A stretch of 64,000 bases of DNA from positions 1,892,001 to 1,956,000 of the forward strand of contig NW_027328667.1 in assembly GCF_047496725.1 (NCBI RefSeq), written 5' to 3'. Under the pieces are notes generated by a model that saw only the letters and a list, made by a program, of their open reading frames with translations, was not told where the DNA came from and ran no database searches. Numbering within the stretch: the stretch's first letter is position 1; every line of letters begins with the position of its first letter. The position numbers and the translations under genes were made by a program. Origin of the DNA: Anoplolepis gracilipes (lineage: Eukaryota > Arthropoda > Insecta > Hymenoptera > Formicidae). Below are positions 33,865-45,092 of this stretch, piece after piece.

Positions 33865-34045
33865 GAGCGTCTCATTTGACCATGTTGTTATTGACCACAG
33901 ATACTTTTGACCACGTTACGATTGACCACACGTTGCATTTGACTACGTTGCAATTGACCACGCGTCGCAATTGACCACGTTGCGATTAACCATGTTACTA
34001 TTGACCACGTTGCATTTGATCACGTTACGATTGACGAAATAAAAA
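33865..34045. repeat. Tandem ATTGACCACGTTGC-like repeats
   Basis: About ten degenerate 15-20-bp units (TTGACCACGTT, TTTGACTACGTT, ATTAACCATGTT). The same GACCACGTT core builds the foldback element at 57235-58155, so this may be half an arm of that family. Confidence 0.7.
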
Positions 34046-34139
34046 ATACGTAACTGCTCGTTGCAAATTCAAATTTTTTATTTAAGACAACTGTGTTTTC
34101 TTTATACAAATTGATTTCTTTTATTATTCTATTCAAAAA

Positions 34140-34320
34140 AGTATTAAGGTAAGATTATCGAGAAATGAATATTTTACGAAATATTATGTATTTTAATTCA
34201 AAATACTGTGACTTTCAAGTCTCATAACTCAAAAAATACTTAATGAAAAATACTTTATCATAAATGTTTTGAAAAGCTCTTGAGGTAAGCTACAAGAATA
34301 TGCAATAATATATAAGGTTT
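34140..34320. repeat. Dispersed repeat, family F fragment
   Basis: Phrases AAGATTATCGAGAAATGAATA, AACTCAAAAAATACTTAATG and GAAAAGCTCTTGAGG recur at 39040-39190, 44730-44920 and inverted at 55608-55705. Confidence 0.65.
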
Positions 34321-34652
34321 CTGGGACTTCCGCTTCTGATGCGTAAAGTAGTGACACGTGGAGAGTAAGAGGCTGTTGAAAGTGAAGTGAATGGGTGAAT
34401 AAAGTGAGAGAGGAAGTTTGAGAGGGTGAAAGAGGGAGAGTGAGAGTGACGAGCGTGTGTGGAGAGAGTAGAGAGTGGGAGGTATAGGGAGAAAAGAGGG
34501 ACAGAGAGGTTGCGGTGAAAAGTGACAGTTGGGGTATAGAAGGTAAAGATATTGAGAAGAGCAAGTAGACAGGGAATTAGGCATAGAGAAGAAAGCTATA
34601 GAGAAAGGCAAGTGGATAGGGAGCGAATAAGGCGTCGACGTAGAGGGCGTAA

Positions 34653-35600
34653 GTGGATAGAAAGAAATTTAGAATGGCAGAGAGATTAGGGAAAAGCGGG
34701 AAGTTTGGGAAGGAGAGAAGAGGAAGTGAAGGGAATATGGAAGAGTGGATAAAGAGGAAGAGAGAGGATTGGGAGGGAAACGATGAGAGGGTATTTTTAA
34801 AAAGTAGGAAGACGATAGAAAAGAGGAGAGAGGATGGGAGGAGATGATGAAGAAATGGAGGATTGAGATGGAGGGGATGATGAAGGAGGGAATGAAGGGG
34901 TGGATTGAGGAGATGAGAAAAGAGTTTAGAGGGATGGAAGAGAGGTGGAAGGAGGAAAGGGATGAGTTGAAGAGTTGTATTAAGGGATTAGAGAGGAGAG
35001 TGATGGAGCTGGAAAAGGACAGGGAGAAAGGGGAAGGAGAGGACGGGAAGGGAAGAGAGGAGAGAGGGAATATAGAGAGAAGGATAAAGGAGACGGAAAG
35101 AAAGATGGAGATGAAGGATAGAGAGAAAAGAAGGAAGAATATAATAATAAGAGGAGTGGAAGTGGAAGAAAAAAAAAGAAAAGAGGTTGTAGAGAGGATA
35201 ATAAGAGACATAAGTGTAGAGGCGAGGGTTAAAGAGGTGAAAAGACTAGGGGGAGACAAAGAGAAAGATAGGGAAGTGTTAGTGAGGTTGGAGGATGAGG
35301 ATCAGAAAAGGGAGATATGGAGGAAGAAGAGTGGGCTGAGGGGGAGGAAGGAGAATATTGGAAGATTAGACAAGAAAGGAAAGGAGGATGAGGAAGAAAT
35401 TGAAGGAGATTGCGAGAAAGGAGGAGAATTCGGGAAAGAGGATAAGATTGGGATATGGGAGGATAATGATAGAGGACAAATGGTGGAGAAGGAAAGAGAA
35501 GGAGGAAAGGTTGGTAGATGAGGAGGGAAAGAATAGAAGGGAAGAACAGGGGGAAAATTAGGGTGCAGAACAGACGAAGAGGGGAATAGGAGGGGGAAGG
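34653..35600 (+). pseudogene. LINE ORF1 (coiled-coil RNA-binding protein), broken
   Basis: Purine-rich ORF1 of a non-LTR element. The piece 34653-34847 is basic; the longer piece 34844-35521 encodes a coiled coil (MRKEFRGMEERWKEERDEL, GLERRVMELEKDRE, RRIKETERKMEMKDREKRR) and an L1-ORF1-like RRM core: KNIIIRGVEVEE, RIIRDISVEARVKEVKRLG, VLVRLEDEDQKREIWRKKS. It is non-functional because the frame changes at 34845 and near 35390. Such purine-rich elements are sometimes misannotated in ant genomes as golgin-like genes (from memory). Confidence 0.7.
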
Positions 35601-35649
35601 AAGGGGGAGAGGAGGGAGAATAGGGAGGGAGAGAAAGAGAGGAGGGGGG

Positions 35650-37105
35650 ATGGAAAAAGTGGTTTTTTGGAATGTGGCAGGATTGAGAAAGAAAGATGAG
35701 GAATTCTGGAGAGCTTTGAGAGTATGGGGTATGGTAGTTTTATCGGAGATATGGATAGACGAGAAGGGCTGGGAGAGGATGAAAAGGAAATTGCCGAGGG
35801 AGTTAAAATGGGAGATACAAGTGGCGAAGGGGGAGGGGAAGAGGGGAAGACCGAAGGGAGGTATGTTGATGGGTATAAGGAGAAAGTGGTTGGAGAAAGG
35901 AAGTAGGATAGAGGGGGGAACGGAGGGTATGATGGTGGGCAGATTGAGGTAGGAGAAGAGAAATGGAGGGTGATAGGAGTGTATGTGGGGGAGGGTGTGG
36001 GAAAGATGACAGGGGAATTGGAAAAGTGGATAAGAGAGGAAAAGGAGAGAGTGATAACGCTAATAGGGGGGATTTCAATGCGAGGACAGCAGAGGACGGA
36101 GGAAGAGTGGACGGGGGAGAGGAGGAGGAGAGGGGAAGGCGATCGAAAGATAAGAAGAGGAATAGGGAGGGCAGACAGTTGATAGAGTTTCTGGAAGAAT
36201 GGGGGCTGGGAATCTTAACGGGAGGGTTAGAGGAGATGAGAGGGGGGAGTTTACATTTACGGGGGGAAGGGGGATACGGTAATCGATTGTGATAGGGGAC
36301 GGGGAGGTGGAGGAAAAAGTGGGTAGGTTAAGAATGGGGGATAAGATATATTCGGATCATCACCCTTTAGAAGTATGGATAAGAGAAGAAAAACGAAAGG
36401 AAAGGAAAAGAGGAGGAGGGAGGAGCGGGAAGGAACAAGTTTAGAGAAGTGATGGAGAGGTTGGGGGAAATGGAACAGGGAGGAGAAGGGAGAGGGATAG
36501 AAGGGAGAATAAAGGAGGTGATAAAAGAAACGGAGGAAGGAAAAGGAAGAAGGGAGAGAAAGCAGGAATGATGATGGGATGAGGAATGTAAGGAGAAGTA
36601 AAGAGAGGTGAGGAAGGAGTTGAGGGAGTGGCGTAGGGAAGAGATCGAGGGAGAGAGGTACAAGAGAAAGAAGAGGGAATATAAAGAGTTGTGTGAGAAG
36701 AAAAAGAGAAAAGAGAATGAAAGATGGGAGAAGAAGGCAAGGGAAGTTAAGAAAGAAGGGGAGGTGTGGGAGCTAGTGAATATGGAGAGGAAGAGGGGAA
36801 AGAGAAGAGTGAATGAGGAGATCGGGATAGAGAGAGTATTTTATGATGTTGCAAGGAGGGATAGAGAGTAGAGTGATCAGGGAGTACAGGGACAGGAGGG
36901 AGGGGGAGGAGTATGAGGAAAGGATTGGAATAGAAGAAATTAAGGGGGTGATAGGGAGAATAAAAAATGGAAAAGCGGCAGAGATAGATAGGATCCCAGG
37001 GGAGGTGTGGAAATATGGGGGAAAAGAATTAGAGAGGTGGGCATGGAGATTCTGTAATAAGGTGTGAGGAAGGGAGGGATGGCCAGAGGGATGGAGAGAG
37101 GGGGT
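35650..37105 (+). pseudogene. LINE ORF2: AP-type endonuclease and start of RT, broken and 3'-truncated
   Basis: Endonuclease motifs: VVFWNVAGLRKKDEEFW (35659 on), VVLSEIWIDEKGWER (catalytic Glu), GGMLMGIRRKW, a frame-shifted GDFNAR near 36070-36085, and SDHHPLEVWI near 36353-36382. The linker is basic (YKRKKREYKELCEKKKR, about 36660). RT begins with IEEIKGVIGRIKNGKAAEIDRIPGEVWKYGG (36930-37020) and GREGWPEGWREG, then stops at about 37105, where PLE 3 sequence starts; the catalytic RT core is absent. Several frame changes (near 35950, 36180, 36290, 36430, 36870). Endonuclease type indicates target-primed reverse transcription at nicked DNA. Confidence 0.75.
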
Positions 37106-37106
37106 T

Positions 37107-38123
37107 TAAACTACACGTATTTTACATTTAATAACGTTATATACAGACAAAGCATTGATCACATTACAATTTGTTCCTCCATTTTACTTCAGATTTGTAG
37201 ATGACATAATTATGGCTGTTCCCTCCGACGCTATTGACGAAACACTTAATACGTTCAATTCACAACATGATAGATTACAATTCACTATTGAGGTAGAGAA
37301 AGATCATAAAATTAATTTCCTTGACATCACATTTATGACAGAAAATAATATTTTAACATTCGACTGGTATCACAAACCTACGTTTTCAGGGAGGTACCTA
37401 AATTACTTCTCGCACCACCCACTCCACCAAAAGAGGGGCACAACCATCGGATTAGTTGACAAAGTAATTTTCCTCTCAAACCCCAGATATCACAGAAAAA
37501 ATTTAGACAAGATCATCAGAATTCTTTTAGATAATAATTATCCCTTAAAACTAATATTTGATGTCATTGGACTACAGTTAAAAACTATCATTAACAAAAA
37601 AATTCTCACAAGTGACTCCCCAAGTGAAGTGAAACCAGTTTATTTCACGCTCCCTTATATACAAGGTTTAACGGAGAAATTCAATTGTTTAACAAAAAAT
37701 TCTGGTTTGAAACTCACACAGTTCAGTCTTAATAAAATGAATAAATTAATTAGAGCTCACAAAGACATCATACCAACAGATTTAAAAACCAATGTCATAT
37801 ATAAAATTAACTGTAGCCATTGTGATGCCTCATATGTTGGCCAAACATCCCGGAAGTTAAAAACCAGAATTAATGAACATAAAAGACATATATATCTTAA
37901 TACGAATACAAACTCGGTAATCACTAATCACAGAAGAGATTTTGAACATGATTTTGACTGGGAAAACGTTAGGGTACTAGATGAGGCTTCATTTTATACT
38001 AAGAGGCTTATCTCTGAAATGCTATTTATAAAAAGACAAAGGAATGGGCTGAATTTACAAACGGACACAGAAAATCTACCAAGTGTCTATCAAGATATTG
38101 TCAACACTTTTCCAAAAATATAG
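37107..38123 (+). pseudogene. Penelope-like element 3: 5'-truncated RT with intact GIY-YIG domain
   Basis: Begins with YFTFNNVIYRQ at 37115-37148, then jumps to the region before the catalytic site: the TFG-x-MGSPLSP block seen in PLE 1 and 2 is missing, and the frame changes at the join near 37150. From 37155 the frame is open for 322 codons: FVDD (37194-37205), INFLDITF, then HKPTFSGRYLNYFS, and the GIY-YIG endonuclease VIYKINCSHCDASYVGQTSR with KTRINEHKRH, HDFDWENV and RLISEMLFIKRQRNGLN, ending PKI. C-terminus intact; RT inactivated by the deletion. Abuts the truncated LINE directly. Confidence 0.9.
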
Positions 38124-38540
38124 TGGTGGGAATAACATTATATAAACACGAAACTCGCACCGTTTTTTGACATTATAGGAACGTCCTCCGCAGTACACGG
38201 ATTTGAGTCAACTAATTATTATCAACCATCACAGAATATCGTATGAGTGACTTCCCAACATATATTGAATAGTGATAATACAGAGTGTTTTATTTCGTTT
38301 TACATGAAAAACTTCAATATTTTCACAGATTTCAACGGTCACTGCTTATTCTTATGCAATATTATCAGGTTAGTGATTTTTTATGTAAAGTTGACTCATG
38401 GTGACTGCCAAAATCATTATAAAGACACCCTTCAGAGAAAATCCAAAATAATTAAGTTAATAGCTTAACTATATCTTTATATTTAATTTATTGTTTATAT
38501 TTCCCGTTCCATAAAAATTCTTATTATTGTATGTAATCAT

Positions 38541-38575
38541 AGCGCTGAAGAAGACTCAAAATTGAGCTCGAAACG
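38541..38575 (+). ncRNA. Hammerhead-like motif downstream of PLE 3
   Basis: CTGAAGAAGACTC, a loop AAAATT, GAGCTCGAAACG, about 420 bp after the PLE 3 stop. Same order of elements as 14318-14348 (CTGAAGA core, hairpin, CGAAAC), but the stem is weaker (a CTC/GAG core with mismatches). Candidate degenerate ribozyme or conserved PLE 3' element. Confidence 0.35.
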
Positions 38576-38599
38576 TACGCATTTTAAGTAATTAATTCT

Positions 38600-40500
38600 A
38601 TTTTTTTATAATATCTCCAATTTTGTAAATTTGCGGGTTGCGATTTTTCAAAAAATTTTTTGTAAGTGATTTATTACTTGAACATGTTACGATATATGTA
38701 AGATTAGTGGATAAATAATCCATTATGCTCAAACTTTGTTATTTATTTTATCATAGATTGAGTGTATTTACCTTAGTCAGGACACATTTTTGCTCTCTAT
38801 CGCCGTTTACATTTTATACTTTAGTTTCTATTTAAGAGAGCACTGAATTTATTTATTTACTTACCTTTATACTTTTATGCACAAATCAAAGAGGTAAATC
38901 AATTAGTGTAAAGAAAATACATAGTTGTCTTAAAAAAAACAAATATAATTGCAATTAACGGTTATATAATTTTTCTTTAGGATATTTATGTGTTTTCTAT
39001 ACACTAAATACTAAATCAATCGTCTCATTATTCTGCATAAAAGTATTTAGGTAAGATTATCGAAAACTGAATTACTGTTTACAAGATATTTTGTAAAAAT
39101 ATGATATTTTGTAAAAAATACTTTATTATACACTTATAGTTTGTTTTGAAAAGCTCTTATATATGAAATATTAGGGATATGTAATAAAAAATAAAATGAG
39201 TTTTATTTAAGAAAATTAAATCGTTGACTATCATATAACATATCACATACAAACCTACAATCAAACTCGTGCTGCAATTAAATGTGTCTTTTTAAGTCTG
39301 ATAACTTTTATTCAAAACATTTTTTTCTAAAATGCATTGTTTATGACATATTTGACCGTTTCTGGTTTTTTCTGTATATTATTATATTCTGTATATTATA
39401 TTATGTATATTTATATCATCAAATTTATATATCACGATTTTTATGGACAATTTATAAATACAATTATTGTAGATATAATTATTTTGGGGACAATTAAATA
39501 TATATAGTTAAGTATATACTTAGCTATATATAAAAGGTAAAAAATTTGGTATTTATAATTTATTTGTTTAAAATGTATTTGTTATAATGTAAGTGTATTA
39601 ATAGTTAGTTTACTTTTGTTAGTATCTTACTTACTCATTTCTAATTAATTACATTTTTATATATACAGATATTTTATTTTAATTTTATAGAAAAAAATTC
39701 TAAATTAAGAAAAATTCTTTTTCCTATTTTCTTCACTTTTTGAATTATTTATGATATCTAAAAATAATATTCATACTGCACATCTATTATAATATAACAA
39801 AAGATACAGCAGGTAAAGATGTAAAAAATTATTATTTTTATTTAAAATTTTTTTATTATTTACTTATTTAAAATATGTTTATTATTTAAAATACTTAAAA
39901 GTCTTGATATAAATATTTAATAATGTGTTGAAGATTTTTTTACGTTTAATATATCAAAAATTATATTTTTATAGATATCAAAAGTCATCAAAACAGCGAA
40001 AGGTTATAAAATTAATAAATAAATTGAATAAAATTAAAAATTATTTTTTTAACATTTTTTGAAATTAATTTGTATTTATAACAACAATTTTTTACATATG
40101 TTTATTTGCAAATTCTTAACAAAGAGATTTTTATTAAATTTTATAACAAGTGAAGAATAGACACAATGCTCGCAAAATCTGACATTAAAATTAAAGAAAC
40201 TCAATATTAAAACAAATGTTAAGAAACTTTATTTTATAAAAAATGTAATTGTTGAGAGTTTAATAAAAGTTTGCTTATATTATTGCTTTGTTATATATGT
40301 ATGCATATACATATACATATACGTATTTACAAATTGTTAGTTTTAGCGAAGTACACAAATAAAAAGATACATCAGTATTGCATCAAAATAATTTATTTAT
40401 TTTTAATGTGTCTTACATATTTTATTATATAAAAGTTATTTATATAATGTTATATAAATTTATATAATTTATATAATTTATATTATATAAATAATTGTAT
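38600..40500. other. AT-rich DNA with a family F repeat fragment, no gene
   Basis: Very AT-rich. Around 39040-39190 there is a fragment of the family F repeat (TAGGTAAGATTATCG, GTTTTGAAAAGCTCT). At 40516-40545 the phrase ACAGTGCCTACCAAAAGTTCGG resembles a Tc1/mariner terminal repeat. No coding sequence supported. Confidence 0.5.
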
Positions 40501-40891
40501 ATATTACATATACATATACAGTGCCTACCAAAAGTTCGGGGCCACGTAAATAATTTTTGAATGGTTTGAAATATAGGATTGAAATTTTTAAGGATACAAT
40601 GGGATCACAAAATCTATTATTTAACTATAAAAACACCCACCTCCACATTCTGGGGGAACGGGGGAAGGAGGAGGCCAAAAAATCTTAAATGGCATATGGG
40701 GTCTTAAATGAATGAGAGCTCATTTGAAAGGGCTTTCCGAGACGAAAACAACGCGCAGTCGCCGAGGTCTCTACGATTTATTTTTGACAGGGTTATGATT
40801 ATTTGAACATTTCTATTGAGATTTTGCGATAGCGAGGGCCCACGACGACAACAGAAAAAAGATAAGGCTTCACGCGGGCACGCGTATACCT

Positions 40892-41093
<202 letters not shown>

Positions 41094-41152
41094 GGCCAAC
41101 TAAGGCAAGACCAGGATGGGAACATGATGTAGTGAAGGAATAAAAACACTAA

Positions 41153-42219
41153 TTATTTTATCAAATGTTCAAATTGATGTCCTTCAACAACTTGGCAGTG
41201 TCCTAAGCGAACGTAAAACGTATCGATAATGTTAGTTAAAATATCGGTTGTGATTGAATTTGAAACGTTCACTATTTTTTCCCGCAGCTCTTCTAAATTT
41301 TCGGACCTAGTCTCATAGACCTTTGTTTTCAAATACCCCCAGTAAAAGAAGTCTAATGGGGTCAGATCTGGCGATCTCGGTGGCCATTCTATTTTTCTTT
41401 TCTACCAATCCATCGATCAGTAAAAACATCGTTGAGAATATTTCGAGCTTTCAAAGAAAAATGAGCCGGAGCCCCATCCTGCTGAAACCAAACATTGTGG
41501 AAAGCTTCTCCAGCAGTATCCTGAATAGCAGGTATCACTTGGTTTCTTAGCAAATTGCAATAATTTTGAGAATTTATGTTTTCTTCAATAAAAAGACGGT
41601 CTTATAATACGATTAAGCATTATTCCGGCCCTAACTTCTGAGGATTCTGCGTGTGACAGTCTCTCATTTAATGCGGATTTTCATCTGCCCAATACCTCAT
41701 ATTCCGTCGATTTACAGAACCGTTTAATTCAAATGTTGCTTCGTCAGAAAAACAGATCCAGTTGAAAAACTGACAGTTATCAGCAAGTCATGTCATCATT
41801 GTATCGCAAAATTCCACTCTTCTGTCATAATCGTCTTCGGATAGCTCTTGGACTAGATGCATTTTGTAAGAATGATAGTGATGCTTCTTTAAAATTCGAT
41901 GGACTGATGTTGTGCTAATATAATTTTCTTGAGCTGCTCTCGAGACCGATGTATGGGGATTATCGTGTACAGTTAGCAGAACATCTAAAGCTTTTTTGTC
42001 ATTACTAGCATTTTTGGATCTTCCAGATCTAGGCGCATCTTTAATTACACCGGTCGTTTGAAAACGACCAACAGTTCTTTCAACAGTTGACTTTGAAATT
42101 GGTTCATGGTCAGGATATGTGGCACTGAATAAATGAGCTACTTCTCGATAGTACCTTAATCTGTCGCCTTACCATCTCATAATCAATACAGTGATCCTTT
42201 CCGTATCAGTTAAATGCAT
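41153..42219 (-). pseudogene. Mariner/Tc1-type transposase, near full length with scattered stops
   Basis: Reads from MHLTDTERITVLIMRW at 42219 through a HTH (YREVAHLFSATYPDH, ISKSTVERTVGRFQTTG), a second HTH (SVSRAAQENYISTTSVHRILKKHH), then the DDE domain: FSDEATFELNGSVNRRNMRYW (first Asp), VWFQQDGAPAHFS (second Asp), WPPRSPDLTPLDFFYWGYLK (third acidic), ending GHQFEHLIK at TAA 41153-41155. Stops: one at RW*GD near 42171, one after TMMT, one at NPH*MRD, and a frame disturbance near 41600. Both catalytic regions are intact, so this is a comparatively young corpse. Same family as 30055-30678 and 56342-56745. Confidence 0.82.
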
Positions 42220-42430
42220 TTTCAAACAACTTTTAGTACATTTCTATTGTCAGAAAATGCATGTTCTTTCAACAGTTGACTTTGAAATTGGTTCACGGTC
42301 AGGATATGTGGCATTGAATACATGAGCTACTTCTCGATAGGACCTTAATCTGTCGCCATACCATCTCATAATCAATACAGTGATCCTTTCCGTATAAGTT
42401 AAATGCATTTTCAAACAACTTTTAGTACAT
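42077..42430. repeat. Direct duplication of the transposase 5' region (~175 bp, two copies)
   Basis: 42077-42250 and about 42260-42440 share TCTTTCAACAGTTGAC, GAGCTACTTCTCGATAG, CCATCTCATAATCAATACAG and TACATTTCTATTGTCAGA, with a few point differences. A local tandem duplication of the mariner N-terminal segment. Confidence 0.85.
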
Positions 42431-42458
42431 TTCTATTGTCAGAGAGCTTAGATTACAT

Positions 42459-42840
42459 ATGGATTTATTACAGGGCAGTCCGAGATTTTATGAGGAGAGA
42501 TTATCTCCGGAAAGAAATTTTGTGAAAAATTTTAAAGAGAAGTTAGAAGAGATTCATTCCGGTGTTAGAGAACGTATGGCTTTGAGATCTTTACAAATGA
42601 AGGCTCGGTATGATCGAAAAGTTAGAGGAGTTCTTTTTGAAGAGGGAGAGAGAGTTTGGCTGTTTAATCCTTGCAGAAGTAAAGGAAAGGCTCAAAAATT
42701 GCAAAGCAATTGGGAGGGTCCCTATTTAATAGTGAAGAAATTAAACGAAGTAGTTATTGTATTCAAAAGACACCTCGACACAGGAAGAAAATAGTGCATG
42801 CAGATCGATTAGTTTCTTTTCTCGAAAGAACCTTAGAGTG
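42459..42840 (+). pseudogene. Ty3/Gypsy integrase C-terminal fragment
   Basis: MDLLQGSPRF, then RMALRSLQMKARYDRKVRG, EGERVWLFNPCRSKGKAQKLQSNWEGPYLIVKKLNEVV, and, after a one-base frame change near 42760, VHADRLVSFLERTLE with a stop near 42840. This is the tail of an mdg1/412-like integrase. Everything 5' of it is missing. It leads into the LTR at 43559. Confidence 0.8.
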
Positions 42841-43558
42841 AAGTAAATCGGAGCCCGGAATCTAATTTATGGATCGTTTGGTGTATAGTGTGTTAGGTTA
42901 GGTTGAATGTATTATATATAATACATTATAATAGGTAGAATGATTGCGTGTAGTATTAAGTAATATTAAGTTACTGCGTAATATCTTTTCTTTTCTTAGA
43001 GTCTTTGTCTTGGAAAGAGGATTAAGGAAGGAATTTTTGACTGAAGCGGTTGAGCTGAACAGCGAGCTGAATTTAGGAAAGAAAGGGAAATTGTCATCCT
43101 AAGAAGACTGCCTCACCCACGGTTTTTGATCCGTGGTTTTCCTGTGGGTCATAGGGCAAATGTCGAGGCAGGGACTTGGGGAGCCCCTTCTGGGACGTTG
43201 GGTCCACGGAGAATAACTCCCTCTTGTTCGAAGATTTCCTCACGGTCGCAGGGAAACCTGGACGTAGGGGAAAGAACTTCGGAAGTCGATTGGGTTCGAA
43301 CAGCGAATTCCTCGGTAACCTGAGGCAGCAGCCCAGGGTAGGGCAGGATGGCTCGTCGATACTGTGGAGTCGACGTGTGTATGTGCGACGGGATTCAATG
43401 TGGCGGATTGTACGGTAACCTGTGGCAGGAGCTCAGGGTAGTACAGGCATATTTGTCGGAGTTCTGAGGTCGACATCGGAGCACTCAGATCAAGAACAGC
43501 TTTAGATAGCCCTTTGTTTCTGATTGTCGGGACGACAATTTTGAAGAAGGAGAGCAAA
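42841..43558. other. Non-coding region between Gypsy integrase tail and 3' LTR
   Basis: No conserved ORF. Holds an imperfect duplication of about 105-bp period (CGGTAACCTGAGGCAGCAGCC at 43313 and CGGTAACCTGTGGCAGGAGCTC at 43419). Ends in GAAGAAGGAGAGCAAA, a polypurine-tract candidate directly before the LTR. Confidence 0.6.
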
Positions 43559-43856
43559 TGTTACGTCCCTGGTTCGGCATCCGCTGAATGTCTTCGTTGG
43601 AGGATTGTTTATTGACAACCGCTTGGTTTTGTTTCCGGTGATATATTTTGAAAAAAAAAGATTGATTTGGGTTGAGCCGTTGATGTGCGCGGATGTGCCG
43701 AATTTTTTGGCTTTGCATGCATACGTTTTTGTATTTAATTTGTGCATTGTATTAGATCGTGGTATTAAAGATTATTTCTTATTTACGCGAGTGAGAGTGA
43801 GTGTGTGTAAGAAGTGTCTTCGCGCGACAACGCAAAGATTGAAGAAGGACGTAACA
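43559..43856 (+). repeat. 3' LTR of a Ty3/Gypsy element
   Basis: Starts TGTTACGTCC and ends GGACGTAACA: perfect 10-bp inverted termini with TG...CA ends, 298 bp long, preceded by a purine-rich tract. The upstream integrase tail identifies the parent element. No 5' LTR in the window. Confidence 0.85.
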
Positions 43857-44470
43857 ATATATATATATGTTCGCAAACGAACACCAAAAACTTTAATTTA
43901 TAATCGCCGCGCCGCCGACTTGCCGCGCGCTTCCAGCCGCGCCGGCGAACACGCAAGCTCGGAGGAATCCAAATTCACCAATCGGATTCCTCCAACTCGA
44001 CTCGAGAATCCGAATCTCTTATCGCAAAACGGTCACACGACGGGATGACAAACAACAACAAAGATCGAGCGAATTTAACAAAAGATGACTTTGAGTAAAT
44101 TAATAACAAAATTATCACCGAGAAAAGTCGAGAATCTTCTCGAAACTTTATGTCTATAAAATCTCCCTCGCGCGACCGTTTCGGCGCACTCGATCTCGAG
44201 CTTCGTTGATGATAGTGTGTTACTCCGCTTCTTAAAAAATATCGTGAAAACTCAGAATAGCGTGCTTTCTTCTGAGATTCGTTGCTCGCGAATCGCGATA
44301 TAATAGGTAGCCCTTATCAAAGTAAACGCGTTCTCGCTTGAACCCACGTCGAGTTGATGATTCCCGCTAGCGAAAATCGCGAGCCCGATTACGCGTTCCT
44401 TACCGCCGCGATTATTCTGTCGGACGTTAGACGGGAGTTCAGACCCGGAAAAAACAACGAACAACGACAG
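43857..44470 (+). promoter_or_regulatory. GC-richer region with TATA-like box, possibly another LTR or promoter
   Basis: CGCCGCGCCGCC and GCGCCGGCG sequence, then TATAAAA at 44155-44161 and CGGCGCACTCGATCTCG about 28 bp on, resembling a core promoter. No gene follows. Could be part of an unrecognised LTR. Weak. Confidence 0.3.
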
Positions 44471-44474
44471 TATT

Positions 44475-44857
44475 TTTCATTAAGTATTTTTTGAGTTATA
44501 AGGCTTCAAAGTTGCAGTATTTTGACATAAAATACAAGATATCTTGTAAAATATTCATTTTTTGATTATCTTACTCTAATACTTTTATGCACAGAATAAT
44601 GAGACAAATCAATTGGTGTAAAGAAAACACATAATTATGTTAAAGTAAAAATGTGTAACTGTTAGTTGCAAATTCAGATTTTTACTTTAACATAATTATG
44701 TGTTTTAATTATGCCAATTGATTCGTCTCGTTATTCTGTGCATAAAAGTATTAGAGTAAGATAATCAAAAAATGAATATTTTATGAGATATCTTGTATTT
44801 TATGTCAAAATACTGTAACTTTGAAGCCTTATAACTCAAAAAATACTTAATGAAAAA
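44475..44857. repeat. Long hairpin MITE, family F
   Basis: Near-perfect inverted repeat: the left arm runs TTTTTTGAGTTATAAGGC..., the right arm ...GCCTTATAACTCAAAAAA, about 180 bp each, centred near 44660. Arm phrases include ATAAAATACAAGATATCTTG and CATAATTATGTGTTTT. Single-arm fragments lie at 34140, 39040 and 55608. Confidence 0.85.
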
Positions 44858-44920
44858 TACTTTGTCATAAGTGTTTTGGAAAGCCCTCGAGATGAGCTAC
44901 AAGAATATGTAAAAATATAT

Positions 44921-45092
44921 AGGGTGTTCCATTTAAAAAACTTGAATTGACCTTCAAATGACTTTTCAAGGTCAAACTAATGGTACCATCTTATGGCCCT
45001 CTTGAAACCATACAACTTTTGTCTGAAACATTTTTCTCTCCCGGGCTTGGTTTTCGAGATATTCGACTGAATGGATTAAATGGTCCAACCTG
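44921..45092. mobile_element. Small MITE, family E
   Basis: About 170 bp from AGGGTGTTCCATTT to AAATGGTCCAACCTG, partial inverted termini. Interior CTCCCGGGCTTGGTTTTCG recurs inverted at 55425-55607. Its right end is directly followed by the CACTA element. Confidence 0.75.

Noticed and set aside
34653..35521. Host coiled-coil (golgin-like) gene
   Set aside because: L1-ORF1-like RRM core and following AP endonuclease show it is LINE ORF1.
34229..36740. Minus-strand Ser/Pro/Phe-rich frames opposite the LINE
   Set aside because: Compositional artefacts of purine-rich LINE ORF1 and ORF2.
43126..43558. Short open frames before the Gypsy LTR as an env or extra gene
   Set aside because: No motif, overlapping frames on both strands, and the region contains an imperfect duplication.
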